From: Schistocephalus solidus
Taxonomy: Eukaryota; Platyhelminthes; Cestoda; Diphyllobothriidea; Diphyllobothriidae
DNA length: 64,000 nucleotides
Assembly: GCA_017591395.1 (NCBI GenBank)
Contig: WEDG01000323.1
Span: 1-64,000, forward strand
Direction of reading: 5' to 3'
Below, piece by piece: positions 19,765 through 32,129 of this stretch. Position 1 is the first letter of the stretch; every line of letters starts with the position of its first letter. Made by a program: the position numbers and the translations under genes. The notes beneath the pieces were generated by a model. That model was not told the DNA's origin. It was given only the letters and a program-made list of their open reading frames with translations, and searched no databases.

Positions 19765-21195
19765 CGAGTAAGCAGATTAATATATCGATAACGACGTAAG
19801 AGGTATAATGTCAATGAAGGTATCTTGTGAACAATTACCTGACGATCGGAACGAGGAAAGAGGGTTTTAACAAAATTTTCAACAGTACTGGGAAAAAAGG
19901 GAGGGGATCGTGGATGGACAATTGAAGTCCAAAGCGTCCCGCTCCAGATCCGACGTGGCTTCCGTGCACCCACCTGCAACACAAAGAGGAGAGTCGACTT
20001 ATTACTTAGCCTCTGCTTATGAAAGTCATCGATTAAAACAACTAGAAGCTGGTTCACTCTTACACCTCCAAAACAATTAACCTGACTCAGTCCGTTTGGC
20101 CTCCCAATTCCTGGCAAACCTCCAAGGTTAGAGGATTCAATCGGATGAAGTGATGGTCTCTTTTTACGTAACGTCCTAATTCACATCCACCCCACCGAGT
20201 TTAGCACAAGAAGTCCTGCGCAGGAAACTTGAGGAGTCATGCGACGAAACCCAGATTTCTCTCAAAATTGAACACTTTATGAAGCTATTTAAATTTTGTC
20301 AAAAAACCTACTTCGCCTTTGCCGGAGAAACCTATGACCAGATCACGGGAATTGCGATGGGCTCCACAATCTCCGATTTAGTGTCAGAATTGGTCCTATA
20401 AGAGCTGGAAAAGATCGATTTCACTCCACAGCAACCTAACTTTTGACGCCGTTACGTGGGCAACACGTTTTTTATTGTCAAGAGGAACATGCTGCTGCAT
20501 TTCCATGATCACCTTAACTCGATCTTCCAAGATATACAATTCACGAGGGAAGAAGAAAAAGATGAGCAGCTCCGCTTCCTTGATGTACTCGTCAGGCGAA
20601 GTCCCAACGGCGAAATAGAAACGGCTGTCTACGGGAAAGCGACCAGCACCACGCAGCTTCTCAATTTTCATAGCAACTATCCAGTGGGTAACAAATGAAG
20701 CTGCGTGAGAACACTGTTCAAACGCATCCAGACTCATTGCAGCAACCCGACGGAAATAGCACTTGAGGCCCGTCACCTTCGCGACCAGTTTGTGCGGAAC
20801 GGCTATCCGAAGGCGTTCATAAGCCGATGCCTTGGCATTGGTCCCCAGAGAACCCAACCAGAACCAACTCCTACGGTATGGCATGCGATGCCATCCATCA
20901 AGGATGTGTCAGAACCGACCGAGTGCATTGTTGCAGGACTTGGTGTCGGAATGAAACACCCACCCAAAGCTACCATCCACAGTATGGTAATGAGAATCAA
21001 GGACAGATTTAATCCTAATGAGAAGTTGGGGGGGGGTAGTGCATCGCATCCCGTGCCAAAACTGTTCCTGTAACTACACAAGACTGACTGGCCGTATGTT
21101 TGGATCGCGCATACACGAGCCTAAGCTTGCTGTGAGATGCGGTGACGGTTTATCACAAGTGGCTGCCCACACCTACGAAACGGGCCACGAGTTTA
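19765..21195. repeat. left arm of inner inverted segmental repeat
   Basis: It is repeated in reverse complement at about 29810-30955. The shared part contains 5' non-PLE sequence (19765-20050) and the PLE coding fragment, so it is not simply two insertions of one truncated element. Confidence 0.65.
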
Positions 21196-21248
21196 TCGTT
21201 GCAGCCACGAAGATAATCGCCCACGTCAGATGCAAGCCAAACCGATAA
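20050..21248 (+). pseudogene. Penelope-like element (family 2) RT and GIY-YIG, decayed
   Basis: Over several frames it reads SVWPPNSWQTSKV-like scraps, then KLFKFCQKTYFAFAGETYDQ and GSTISDLVSELVL. The RT catalytic box is YVDD-like but mutated to YVGN (20453-20464). Then come VKRNMLLHFHDHLNSIFQD and EEKDEQLRFLDVLVRRSPNG. The GIY-YIG part follows (HRIPCQNCSCNYTRLTGRMF, with YIGRTGR of other copies changed to YTRLTGR). It ends near the AHTYETGHE motif. Penelope-like RTs are related to telomerase RT. The loss of YVDD and multiple stops show this copy is dead. Confidence 0.75.
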
Positions 21249-21277
21249 TTCATTTGAACCACTTGTTAAAAACTTGG

Positions 21278-21361
21278 TGGCCTCGAAGGGATTCGAACCC
21301 ACGCCAACAAGGGGAAGGCTTTATTTAAAACCAACGATCTAGCCAACTGAGCTACGAGGCC
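21278..21361 (-). tRNA. tRNA-like sequence, probably pseudogene or SINE head
   Basis: On the minus strand the 7-bp acceptor stem GGCCTCG/CGAGGCC is perfect, box A is TAGCTCAGTTGGCTAGA and box B is GGGTTCGAATCCC. The D stem is mismatched, the anticodon loop (within TTTTAAATAAAG) is one base short, and the variable region is long. The isotype cannot be assigned. A second partial copy lies 220 bases further on, so this may be a repeated tRNA-derived sequence and not a functional gene. Confidence 0.5.
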
Positions 21362-21581
21362 CCACCGGGAGCCATGAGTTCAAACACACTTGGGTCAAGT
21401 TACCCACCCGGCCTACTGAAACGTATGCAATCCCTCAATTCTGATACAGCAAACTGACTACCCAGGCAGGATTTCCTAAGCAATCAATCTAGAATCCACC
21501 AGATGACTACCAGGCACAATTAATTAGTAGAGGATTTTGGCAGATTTGAATAATTTCTTTGACCCACTTTGAAAAACTCGG

Positions 21582-21649
21582 TGGCCTCGGTGGGATTCGA
21601 ACCCACGCCAGCAAGGGGAAGGCTTTAGTACAGTCAACTCTCTAGCCGA
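21582..21649 (-). tRNA. partial tRNA-like sequence, second copy
   Basis: It has the same T arm (GTGGGTTCGAATCCCAC, here perfectly paired) and variable region as 21278-21361. It is cut at the D arm, so the 5' acceptor strand is missing. The flanks (AAAAACT(T/C)GGTGGCC) also match, so the two copies arose by duplication. Confidence 0.5.
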
Positions 21650-21659
21650 GAATTGACAA

Positions 21660-21860
21660 CTTGGTCAATCCATTTATTGAGCTGACGCCATCAAATGGAG
21701 CCCTGTGCAGTTACCTCCGGATTGATGCCACGGGTGTCTGATTAACGCTTACCCCCTATAAATGTTTCCGGCATTTGTTGCTGATTTTATCTCTGACGAT
21801 GGCCTCCAGTAAGAATGTAAAAGCTCAGACGAACAACCTTCTTCTTCTTCTTCTTCGTCC
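21660..21860 (+). mobile_element. Penelope-like element (family 2) C-terminal end and tail, decayed
   Basis: The + strand shows GGAGCCCTGTGCAGTTACC and the tail with TTTATCTCTGACGATGG at 21786. The expected GAAA after stem II reads TAAA. A CTTCTT repeat follows. From 21870 to 23450 nothing recognisable was found apart from short chance frames. Confidence 0.55.
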
Positions 21861-23469
21861 GCGCGTGCCACCTACACGCCCGGACCTCTTGAGTACAAAC
21901 ACCAGGATTTTATACAAAGCGAACTGAGCGGCTCCAATCTCACATTTGTGAGATTGCCGTACAGATAAAATTACACATTAAAGCAGTTTTTAGGGGGTTT
22001 TCCTTCACAGTCAGAACTATTTGTATCATAATGGACCATAGTAGAAGAAAACTAGTATGGGCAGGAAATGTGTGGCCTTGCACGAGAGACCGGACCGCAC
22101 CTCGTCCACAAACTCCGATTCCTGGTTATTTGATTCTCATATTTCTGTTGTCTGATTCGGCAAAATCCTTCGCAGCCGTTTGACCATGCACAGGTAAGCG
22201 TCTGGTGCATTTTCCCTGGACATAGAAGTTTCTCTCCTCCAAGGGCGCAAACGCCAAAGTCCCTAAAGTGACGGTGGTGAATGCATAAAGTAACTTCACT
22301 CGCCCCAGGCATCCCGCACACGATTTCGCCATGCAGCTTCATGTGGAGTCTATGAGGCTACCAGGGCTCTTGAAAGGTGCTCACCAATATCGGAGAAAAT
22401 TTAAGGCGTAAAATATTGTTTAGGTTTCTCTGTAGGAACACCTAATTTTCTCAGATGGAGGAGGCATCGAAGTTCTCGAGGAGAAGTTGGTTCACTGATA
22501 GAAGAAAAGCTTTTGGGAGCCTAAATCGGTTGTTGATTCCCGGATCGAGTGCCTCACAACCCTCACTCGAAGGGTGTTAGAATCTCGGAGCGCAGATGTT
22601 AAGGTCACCGTCCTAAGGAGATAAGTCATGGTCCTAAATTCCTTGGCTCCGAAACAACACTGACAACTTATTCAGGCTATGGGATTTTATCGACTTGACA
22701 CAAGTGAGTAATGTGCATATTTATAATACAACGTAAGTTTACAAAAGCAAACCAGCCGACCACGCAGTGAACTCAATAATTACATGAATAATTATGAACT
22801 TTATGATTCGACTATTGACAGTTCGAATGTCAACGCAATCGCAGCACGTGCGTCATCGGCAACAAGCGGTAGTTGGTGCAATTATGAAAAATTAGCAGCT
22901 TACTTTGGAGAAGTCAGTGAGCTACGAGGAACGATTTATGCGGTACACGGGACAGTTAGCCGTGAGCTGGCGTTTGCTTGTGTAACATAACAAAGCATCC
23001 GTTAGGGAGCCTGTGAGTAGCGGTGTGTTGTTTGCGCACTTTTGTACAAGGCAGTGCTGGTCTGAGTTGGGGGGGAATGTGATTGGTTGGTTCAAGGACT
23101 GCGTCTGGAGGGCATGGGTACATGGGGACAAAACAAGCCGGCTGACGCATGTGAGGTGGCCTCAGGTGACAGCGCAGCCGCAACTCAGCTCCAGTCAAGG
23201 TTGGGAATGGTGGTGCGTTAGCGTAGCGCCTGTATATTAGCACGGTTGTCGCCGCTGTCGAGGTAAAACAGGAAGCCAGAGAAGGGGACACCGAAGTGAT
23301 ACGGCGTCACCGTAGCAATTTCTTGAACGATGTGCGCAGTCGCATTGTATACGCAGCGGATTCATCGATCGATTCTCACATTACGTACGACCTCAATCTG
23401 CAACCTGGTTACCCCGATGATAGTATATATATATACTATATTATTCAATTTGTTCATCACTGTTTTGAT

Positions 23470-25740
23470 TTCAGCAACCAAATAACTGAGAAACTGGAGG
23501 ACCTGCATGCTCCAGCTGATAATGCTACCGTGGAGACACGATGGTGACAACTGCGAAACGTCATCCAGTCCATCGCCCTCGAAGTCCTTGAACGTGCACG
23601 CCGTCGAAACCAGGACTGGTTTGACGACAATGACGCCGACATCTGCAACTTACTCGCGGAGAAGAATGGACTACATGAAGCCTACATGGACCTTCGGACT
23701 GACGCCACCAAAGTAGCCTTCTTCAGATGCTGGCGCCTTGTACAGCAACGGCTGCGGGAGATGCAGGATGCCTGGATGATCCGAAAGGCTGAGAAAATCC
23801 AGGGGTATGCGGACCGCAATAAAATGAAAAACTTCTTCAAAGCCATCAAGTCCATATACGGTCCGTGTATCAAGGGGACCGCACCACTGCTCAGCTCTGA
23901 TGGCAACAACACTGCTGACAGAGAAAATCGCAAATGCTGAAGCGCTGGGCCGAGCACTTCAGAAGTATCCTTAATTGCTCATCAGCCATCTCCGATGCTG
24001 CCATTGACCGGCTCCCTCAAGTGGACACGAACAATGACCTGGATCTGCCGCCTTCCCTACCAGAAACCCTCCGGGCCGTACAGCAGATTTCCAGCGGTAA
24101 AGCACCGGGATCCGACGCAATCCCACCGGAAGTCTACAAGCACAGTGGGCCCCGGCTGATGGCAGAACTCACAACACTCTTCCAGGAGAGGTGGCGCCAA
24201 GGACAAGTTCCTCAGGATTTCAAAGACGCGACCATCGTCCATCTCTACAAATGGAAGGGGAACCGGCAACTCTGTGATAATCACAGAGGCATCTCGTTGC
24301 TAAACATCGCCGGGAAGATCTTCGCCCGTATCCTTCTCAATCGTCTGAACGGTCACCTAGAGCAGGGCCTGCTCCCGGAAAGCCAATGTGGCTTCCGCCG
24401 ACACCGCGGAACAACCGATATGATCTTTGCTGTCCGCCAACTACAAGAAAGGGGCAAGAGATGCGAACTCATCTACACACTACCTTCGTGGATCTAACGA
24501 AAGCCTTTGACACGGTGAATCGTGACGGACTGTGGAAAGTCATGCAGAAATTTGGTTGTCCTGAAATGTTCACGGACATGGTGCGTCAGCTTCATGACGG
24601 GATGACGGCGCGCGTCGCCGACAACGGACGGTATCCGATGCATTCGCAGTGACCAACGGAGTGAAGCAGGGCACGAATTGGCTCCCACCCTGATCAGTCT
24701 CATGTTCTCGGCTATGCTGGTGGACGCCTATCATGATTGGCAGCCTGGGATCCGCAGCGCCTACAGAACTGACGGGCACTTTCTCAACAGTCGGCGTATG
24801 CAGGCTCCAACGCGCATATCTACGACTACAGTCCATGACTTGCTCTTCGCGGACGACTGCGCTCTTAACACCGTGACGGAGGAGGACATGCAAAGGAGCA
24901 TGGACCTCTTCGCCGAAGGCTGCGCCGATTTCGGATTAACAATCAGTACAGCCAAAACGGTTTGTCATGCACCAGTCGCCACCCAGCGCGGAATACAATG
25001 CTCCTCGAATCAATGTAAACGGTGCTCAACTCAAAAACGTGGAAACCTTCGCTTTTCTAGGAAGCACGATGTCGCGCAACACGAGAATCGATGACGAGGT
25101 TGCCCAACGGATCTTCAAAGCTAGTAAGGCCTGCGGCCGGCTGCAGGCCTCCGTGTGGAATCTCCACGGTATTCACCTGAACACCAAACTTAAGATAAAC
25201 AAGGCCATCGTCTTGACGACACTCCTTTACGGATCGGAAATCTGGGCCATCTACTCGAACCAAGCCAGGAAGCTGAATCACTTTCATCTCAGCTGCCTCC
25301 GCAGAATACTGAAGCTGAGATGGCAAGACAGGATTCCTGACACGGAAGTCCTGGAGCGGACCGGAATCCTTAGCATCCACGCCATGCTGAGGCAAGTGCA
25401 ACTGCGATGGAGTGGCCACCTGGTAAGAATGGACGACGAATGACTACCCAATCAACTTTTCTTCGGAGCTGTCGCTACGGGTTCTCGCCGGCAGGGAGGT
25501 CAAAAACGACGCTACAAGGACACTTTGAAGAAATCGCTGAAGCAACTGAAAATCAACCCGGCGACCTGGGTGGACCTCGCCCAGCAGAGACCGGGCATGT
25601 AGAAAGATCAGTGAAGACTGGTTCAGCAATCTATGAAGCCAACCGGATCGCCGCAGCCAAGGCCAAAAGAGCGGCACGAAAGTCACCAGCGCTCCGGACC
25701 AACACCGCCACTGCCAGGGCCCTGCCAACATGATCGCGCT
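23470..25740 (+). pseudogene. retrotransposon linker and reverse transcriptase, copy C
   Basis: In order: the linker frame 23686-23940, then 23934-24497 (ISSGKAPGSDAIPPEVYKH, VPQDFKDATIVHLYKWKG, GKIFARILLNRLNGHLEQG), 24386-24652 (VDLTKAFDTVNRDGLWKV), and 24678-25094 with the catalytic FADD at 24846-24857. The thumb (25210-25443, [20 protein letters not shown]) follows. Frame changes occur at least near 23930, 24450, 24650, 24970 and 25440. The RT core residues are kept. Confidence 0.85.
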
Positions 25741-26531
25741 GTCAACGCATCTTCTGCGAGCGAATCGGCCTGGTGGGACATCTTCGGACGCAATGCACCA
25801 ACAATCCGACAAATCCAATTTCTACGTCAAAATTCTGCCAACCCTCCTTCTTACTCCCCCACCATCACTGCTGGCATCAATTCCAATGCTCCCACCGTCA
25901 TAGAGACCACATCCCTCAACTCATCTCCTGTAACCCCCACCACCGCAACCACCACCGCCTTCGCCTTCAATACCACCACCACCATCAGCGATGGGGAATC
26001 TCTCCTAAGCTGTACTCAATGCGACCGCACATTCACCTCACGCATCGGCCTGGTCAGTCAATTGCGAATACATCGTACAGAGACGGTGAGCCAGTGCCTG
26101 GAACACCATCACACAACGGAGATCGTCGCCTCCACTGCACTCACTGTCCTCGCGCACTCACTCATCGCATGGCCCTATTCGGTCACATGCGCATTAATGA
26201 CAGCGGAATTCACCACAACGCAGACAACAACGATACACCATGCACACCCTCCGCTCCTGCCATTCTGAGCGCCACTGCCACCCCCACTACCATGAATGAC
26301 ATCCCCCCAGCCTATACCGATTTCTCCTGTCCACACTGCGCCTGCAACTTCAACTCACGCATCGGCCTGGTCGGTCACCGGCGAATCCATCGCACGGAGG
26401 CTGGTGAACCAGTGCCTGGGGCTCCGACATACAGTCGGCGCGCCCGCCTTCACTGCCCTCACTGCTCTCGCATATTTACACAACGCATGGGCCTATTAGG
26501 ACACATGCGCCTCCACGACAACCTCCGGTAA
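25740..26531 (+). pseudogene. retrotransposon zinc-finger array, copy C
   Basis: Fingers in order: a first one near 25740-25800 ([12 protein letters not shown], two frames), LSCTQCDRTFTSRIGLVSQL (25633-26268 frame), LHCTHCPRALTHRMALFGHM, FSCPHCACNFNSRIGLVGHR and LHCPHCSRIFTQRMGLLGHM. A stop TAA follows GHMRLHDNLR at 26529-26531. The frame 25773-26531 covers the last three fingers without interruption. The last four fingers form two similar pairs with the linker RIHRTE.GEPVPGAP.YSR. Confidence 0.82.
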
Positions 26532-27375
26532 ACCACCAGAGGCTAAGCTACATCAGCACACACTACCTACACCAATACATCGACAACACCCTCACAATCA
26601 CCATTTACCAGAGTATATCACGGTTTCCTAGAAACCGTGGCTGGGAAGTCTGCCAATCTGACGCTTCCACCAGACCACGCCGTCGGCTCAGGGTATGTGC
26701 TGTGTGTGTCGAGTGGCTGACCCGTGGACTGGGAGTCAGACGGCGATGGCTCCTCCATACCCCCTGAGTAAGTAAATCCTGGTGTGTGCGTTATGGGGGC
26801 CAGGTCGTGCTGTGGCGCGCGAAGAGGGGTACGGCGATCCGTCAACTAATGCGCCCACTCCCACATCAGGCAGCTGACCGGCTTGGACAGCGATCTGATG
26901 GTGGGGGTGGGGGAGAGAGTGAGGTCGACAGCTCAGCGCATTTCGCTCGCTATAAACAATCTGACGCGCTTGAAACTATCACGGTGCGCTAAAAGCCATG
27001 GCTTGGAAGGTTGCCAACTGACGGGATAACTCGGACCGCCTGGTCAGCCCAATGTGTGTTTTGTGGGGAGTGGCTGACTGGCGGACTGAGAGTCAGGCTG
27101 CAATGGCTCCTTCTTACTGTGGCCTTTATGGCATTCCTACTCCGTGGGATCCGAGTCAGGTGTGGTGGTACGCCCAGGGGTGGCTCCAGCCGCGCCAGCT
27201 ATCTGCGCCCTCTCCTTCCTTCGGTCTTCTTGACTCTGTCTTGAAACCTGGCTCAGGTGGTGGAGGAGGAGAGAGTGCGGTAGCTGCAGCGCAAGGCTAC
27301 TGTCACTTAAAACTAATTCACGTGCAAGTCACCGTCGCTGCACCACCTGGTCTGGAGCATACGTAGGACCTCGTC
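26532..27375 (+). repeat. 3' tail of copy C
   Basis: This is the reverse complement of the tails of copies A and B, with CACGGTTTCTAGGAAACCG-like, TGGCTTGGAAGGTTGCCAAC and GGCTGCAATGGCTCCTTCTT. It ends at about 27375 with CGTCGAAATCGACGG, a palindrome-like end also seen at 61590 and 33775. The stretch 27380-27680 has no recognisable feature. Confidence 0.8.
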
Positions 27376-27679
27376 GAAATCGACGGTCGAACTGTCATAT
27401 ATTTGTCCCCATGACGTATCTGTGGGCCGTCCACAAAGGCATTGATGTGGCTGAAATTTTGAGCTTAAGCGTCAACCGCCAAACCTGCTCGCTTTATCGG
27501 AAGTTCTATCTTTGCTTACTTAAATGACTAAAAATGTCACTGTTTGAAACGCTGTCCAACTGGGAGTTGCTTAACCATGTCTGTGTTCAAGTTTGAAGAG
27601 GTCGAAATTCTCCCGAGAGGTAGCAATCGCGTGAGCCGCAAGCTGACACTGTTTCCAACAGAACAAGGACAAGGGATAC

Positions 27680-28250
27680 TTAAATGGTTATTTCTAACTT
27701 ATTAGCCATCATCATCCATTTTGCTAGATTATAGGTGGGGCTGCCTTTCAGGGCGACTATTGGCCGCAGTGGAACATTTGGTTTATGGACCTTTGGCAGA
27801 CCATAGAAGCGAGTCAGAGTCGTATCCGTTGGTTTCATTTGGCACCGATCGTTCTCCATAGTCACATTTTAGCGTTTGAATTCTCCGAGTAATTTATCAA
27901 ACCGACTTGCTACTGCTTTGGCTTGTGCGTCCTGGGCTGGCTTGTAAAATTCTCTATCGTCAAGAAAAGCCTTGGCTTTCTCATTGTAGTCTTCTCGATT
28001 AATTACGACAGTTGATCGCCCCTTATCAGCGGGTAGAATGATAACTTGTTCATCCGTCCTGAGTTCCTTCATAGATTTTGACTCACTCTTCGAAACGCAT
28101 TGGGTTGGCCTGTGTGCCATCAGCAAAGATGTTACACGTTGTCGGATGGAGTGTTTCTCGTCCTCGTTTGTTTCAGTTCTCACAAGCATGAATTCCAGGG
28201 CTGCAATAAAGTCAACAGCGTCCACATCGGCGGTGTTAAAACAAGCTTCA
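27680..28250 (-). pseudogene. Penelope-like element (family 2) RT N-terminal fragment
   Basis: The minus-strand frames contain VLWHEACFNTADVDAVDFIA, LRTDEQVIILPADKGRSTVV, DREFYKPAQDAQAKAVASRF and [20 protein letters not shown]. These are conserved N-terminal blocks of this PLE family and are almost identical to 32630-33165. It ends abruptly at WHEACF, followed by an ACC-rich sequence (28250-28330). Confidence 0.85.
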
Positions 28251-28689
28251 TGCCACAGCACAACCACACCAACCACCAACAACACAGCCCCCACTACCAC
28301 AAGCACCACCATAACCACCGCTAACACCACCACCGCGGAAATCTCACCTTCGCAAGCCTAAATATCCTCTGAGGTGGCATGACGTCGGGATACGCAAATG
28401 CAAGGGGAGAACACACACGCACAGAAGCAAGGCATAAATCTCGTGCTACCATATCCTCACTGCAAGTGTGCGTGGGAGACAACACCACCAAATGAACATA
28501 CTTATTTTTAAAATCAAGCATAGTTGACTGAATGTCACTTGTGTAAACCCGTTCACTCCTACAGGCGGATAGGCTCCTGGCATGGCGGTCTGACTAGGCC
28601 TGCGAACTAACATAAACAAATGGTCACTGGTTATGTCCGAGTGACGAACGGAAACACACACACACACACCAGTGAAATAGGTGAGATAG

Positions 28690-28921
28690 AGGAGGGAGGT
28701 GAGAATTTCGGGAGTCAGACATGTCGGTTGTGGAGGTACACACCGTCACCTGGTTTAGCCCGCCGGCCGTGACGGTTGCCCGCGGTGTTTCCACTGGGAA
28801 GAACCCAGCTTTGAGGAGTAACAGGTGGGAGTTGGGTTCCAGGTAAAGGCAGCCACAGGAGCATTCACAACCTGTACGAGACGAATGGGGCGACCAAATG
28901 CTAGCTGTGTGGCGCCACCAC
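28690..28921 (-). repeat. 5' leader fragment of the non-LTR family
   Basis: On the + strand GAATTTCGGGAGTCAGACATG and CCACAGGAGCATTCACAACC match the 5' leader of copies B, D and F in the minus orientation. No coding part is attached. The stretch 28930-29540 has no recognisable feature. Confidence 0.65.
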
Positions 28922-29550
28922 GGACTTGTACATCCTACACCGTACACACACAAGTGAAATAAGCAAATAGGTCAAATAATCAACTATCGCATGGGACTTG
29001 TTTTTAGGGATCTGATGCGTTTGCAGGAGGAAACGTTAAAGAGATTTGTTTAATTTCTGCGCAAATTAGTGCGCAAACTTGGTTTCATTCCTTCCGAGCA
29101 AACCTTTTCAGGCCCGTTCCGAAAGTTGGTATTAATATTTGATCTGAAATCCACCAGCAGCTGCGGAATAACCACGCAATATTTGCAAGCAGCCAACATG
29201 CAGCCAGTAGTATAAACTAAGTAACAACTTACCATACTGACAGCACAGGCACTGGCTAAAAGCCCAGACACATGTGTTTCGCCAGTCTCGTGCCGGTGCA
29301 TGACACAGCTCATCAGCGGGTCCCCCAGCGTACCCCGTGTGTTTTCTGGTATACGAAATACGGTCCTGTTTAGTTTTTTTAGAAAATTAATGCGTGAACT
29401 TGGCATACGTCCTCTGACTGCTGACAGTCCGTTTTTACTTGGATCTTAGTTGCGTATTTCACGCAAGTAGTCGCCTGTCTACCGGGGAAAAAAGTTATCG
29501 GAAATTACAACTAAAATATATTGGAATAATTAGAATGATAAATTGCTGAT

Positions 29551-30600
29551 TTATGTTCCGAATAATCTATCTGTCCTGCTTTCGAATAGATCAGTAAATG
29601 TCGCCATTGTGAGGTATGTAATATTTTCAGTAGTAAGACAACTTGTGAGCTGCTGTTTCAAAGTTAAATGAAGAAGAAGAAGAAGAAGACGGTGTTTTTT
29701 CACCAAAATCATGGCTGTATTCGTCTGAGCTTTCGAGCTCTTACTAGATTCCATCATCAGAGATGAAACGGCAACATAAACGAGTAGCCCGTGGCCCGTT
29801 TCGTAGGTGTGGGCAGTCACTTGCGATAAACCCTCAAACTGTCTCACAGCAAGCTTAGGCTCGTGTATGCGCGATTCAAGCATACGACCAGTCCGTCCTA
29901 TGTAGTTAAAGGAACAGTTTTCGCCCGGGATTCGATGCCTCATGTGCTATTTCCGTCGGGTTGCTGCAATGAGTCTGGATGCGTTTGAACAGTGTTCTCA
30001 CGCAGCTTCATTTGTTATCCACCGGATAATTGCTGTGAAAATTGAGCATTTGCGTGGAGTTCATCGCTTTCCTGTAGACAGCCGTTTCTATTTCGCCGTT
30101 GGGACTTCGCCTGACTAGTACATCAAGGAAGCGGAGCTGCTCATCTTTTTCTTCTTCTTCGCTCGTGAATTGTATATCTTGGAAGATCGAGTTAAGGTGA
30201 TCATGGAAATGCAGCAGCATGTTCCTCTTGACAATGAAAAACGTGTTGTCTACGTAACGGCTCCAAAAGTTAGGTTGCTGTGGAGTGAAATCGATCTTTT
30301 CCAGCTCTTATAGGACCAATTCTGACACTAAATCGGAGATTGTGGAGCCCATCACAATTCCCGTGATCTGGTCATAGGTTTCTCCGGCAAAGGCGAAGTA
30401 GGTCTTTTGACAAAATTTGAATAGCTTCATAAGATGTTCAATTTTGAGATAACTCTGGGTTTCGTCGCATGACTCCTCAAGTTTCCTGCGCAGGACTTCT
30501 TGTGCTAAACTCGGTGGGGTGGATGTGAATAAGGACTTCACGTAAAAAGAGACCATCACTTCATCCGATTGAATCCTCCAACTTTGGAGGTTTGCCAGGA
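29551..30600 (-). pseudogene. Penelope-like element (family 2) RT and GIY-YIG, decayed
   Basis: On the minus strand: MMVSFYVKSLFTSTPPSLAQ, KLFKFCQKTYFAFAGETYDQ, GSTISDLVSELVL, RNMLLHFHDHLNSIFQDIQF and DEQLRFLDVLVRRSPNGEIE. A stop interrupts it, then GENCSFNYIGRTGRMLESRI (the GIY-YIG nuclease with the YIGRTGR block intact) and VTAHTYETGHGL follow. The tail with a hammerhead-like motif is at 29716-29767. Stops and frame changes break it. It is the inverted partner of 20050-21195. Confidence 0.8.
29716..29767 (-). ncRNA. hammerhead-ribozyme-like motif in PLE tail (partly decayed)
   Basis: Minus strand: CTGATGA core, GAAA and GC-TC are kept, but stem I distal pairs (TTTC with TACA) and stem II (GGAATC with GAGCTC) are largely mismatched. 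It directly follows GIY-YIG coding sequence, which ties the motif to the PLE. Confidence 0.35.
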
Positions 30601-30955
30601 ATTGGGAGGCCGAACGGACTGAGTTAGGTTAATTGTTTTGGAGGTGTAAGAGTGAACCAGCTTCTAGTTGTTTTAATCGACGACTTTCATAAGCAGAGGC
30701 TATGTGCTAAGTTGACTCTCCTCTTTGGGTTGTAGGTGGGTGCGCGGAAGCCACGTCGGATCTGGAGCGGGACGCTTTGGGCTTCGATTGTCCATCCACG
30801 ATTCCCTCCCTTTTCGCCCAGTACTGTTGAAAATATTTGTTAAAACCCTCTTTCCTCGTTTCGATCATCAGGTAATTGTTCACAAGAAACCTTCATTGAC
30901 ATTATACCTCTTACGTCGTTATCGATATAATTATCTGCTGAGATTCTGTTTGATT
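29810..30955. repeat. right arm of inner inverted segmental repeat
   Basis: It is the reverse complement of 19765-21195, including about 300 bases that are not PLE coding (30640-30955). The bases 30960-32130 beyond it are AT-rich with no recognisable gene. Confidence 0.65.
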
Positions 30956-32129
30956 GATGCCACGGCGAGAGAAGTTCGAGCTAATCGTTTAGGAAAGAAG
31001 AATTTGCCTGCTTCCGCCCTTAGCCCAACCAGGAATTCACTCACGAAGCCCATCGGAATCCGTGAACGACCGGCCTACTACAGAGGAATTTCAGTTTCGA
31101 GGTCCAAAGACATTTCACAAAAAAACTCCTGTTTCCGACTCCTTCCACTACTTCCTACTCAACAAGATGCCAGCTAACGAAGCTAAAATTTCTTTGGGTC
31201 AGAAGACTGGAAGCAGGTTTTGGCCTCCTTTTCCGACTAAATAATAAATCAACTCTCCCCAAGCTTTCTTTCATTACCCCCGTTAGTCTTCCTTATAACC
31301 TAAGAAATTCTGCACTAATTATACCCCCCCCCCTGCATCCTCCACGTGTTAACGCTCGCTATTCTTTGCTTCTAGGTATAGCTTTCATTAGAATAACTTT
31401 CCAATTGAAATAAGGTCGTTAACTAGTTTATCTGCTTTCAAGCGAAGACCGCACATTTATCTTAACACTAATTCTTTTAAACTTTTATTTTCCTCACCTT
31501 TTCCCAGAAGCTTTCCCCATGACTCGGAGAAAGGACAATCGGGAATTTTATTGACCCTCTTGAAACTATATTTTCGCTACATCGAGTTCCCCATGAACCA
31601 GGATGTCTCCTTATATCCCCAGTCATCCAAACGATGAAGTCATTCGGAAGTACACATTCGGTGGTTCACAGTCTAAAAGGCTGACGGTTCGTTGGATACT
31701 AACCATCATCAGAATTCAATTCTGGATCCAAAGATGCTGAGGCCTCAAGTTTATTGACGCATTTTCAAGAGATTTGGTTTCATACGCCGGAGTGATCAAG
31801 AACGAACCATCTCGACGTTTCCTTATCTTATTCTAAAATGCTACTGCAGTATTACCCCACTCTACCATCTGACCTTATTTTCCTAAGAAATGTTCTTCTA
31901 CTACCTTCTTTTCGGAAATAAAGGCCTATTGAACCCTGCCTCCATTTTTAAAGTAGGAGTTTTTTACACTGCCTATCTTTCTAGTTCACTATTAATTTCA
32001 AAACATCGCTTACTGGTGACCTAGCAAGACATGTTCTGTCTACATTATTAAGTATTTGCACAGTTTATCTGAGCACATCGTCATAACGTTATTTCGTTAC
32101 CAATGTTTGTTTAGACAGGGCCTTTCCGG

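Larger units (their letters stand above)
23455..27375 (+). mobile_element. non-LTR retrotransposon copy C, 5'-truncated
   Basis: Copy C starts inside the endonuclease-RT linker ([15 protein letters not shown]), next to an AT-rich TATATATA sequence. It continues through RT (23934-25740), zinc fingers (25740-26531) and the 3' tail (26532-27375). It lies opposite in orientation to copies A and B and aligns with them throughout. Several frameshifts break it. Confidence 0.88.
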
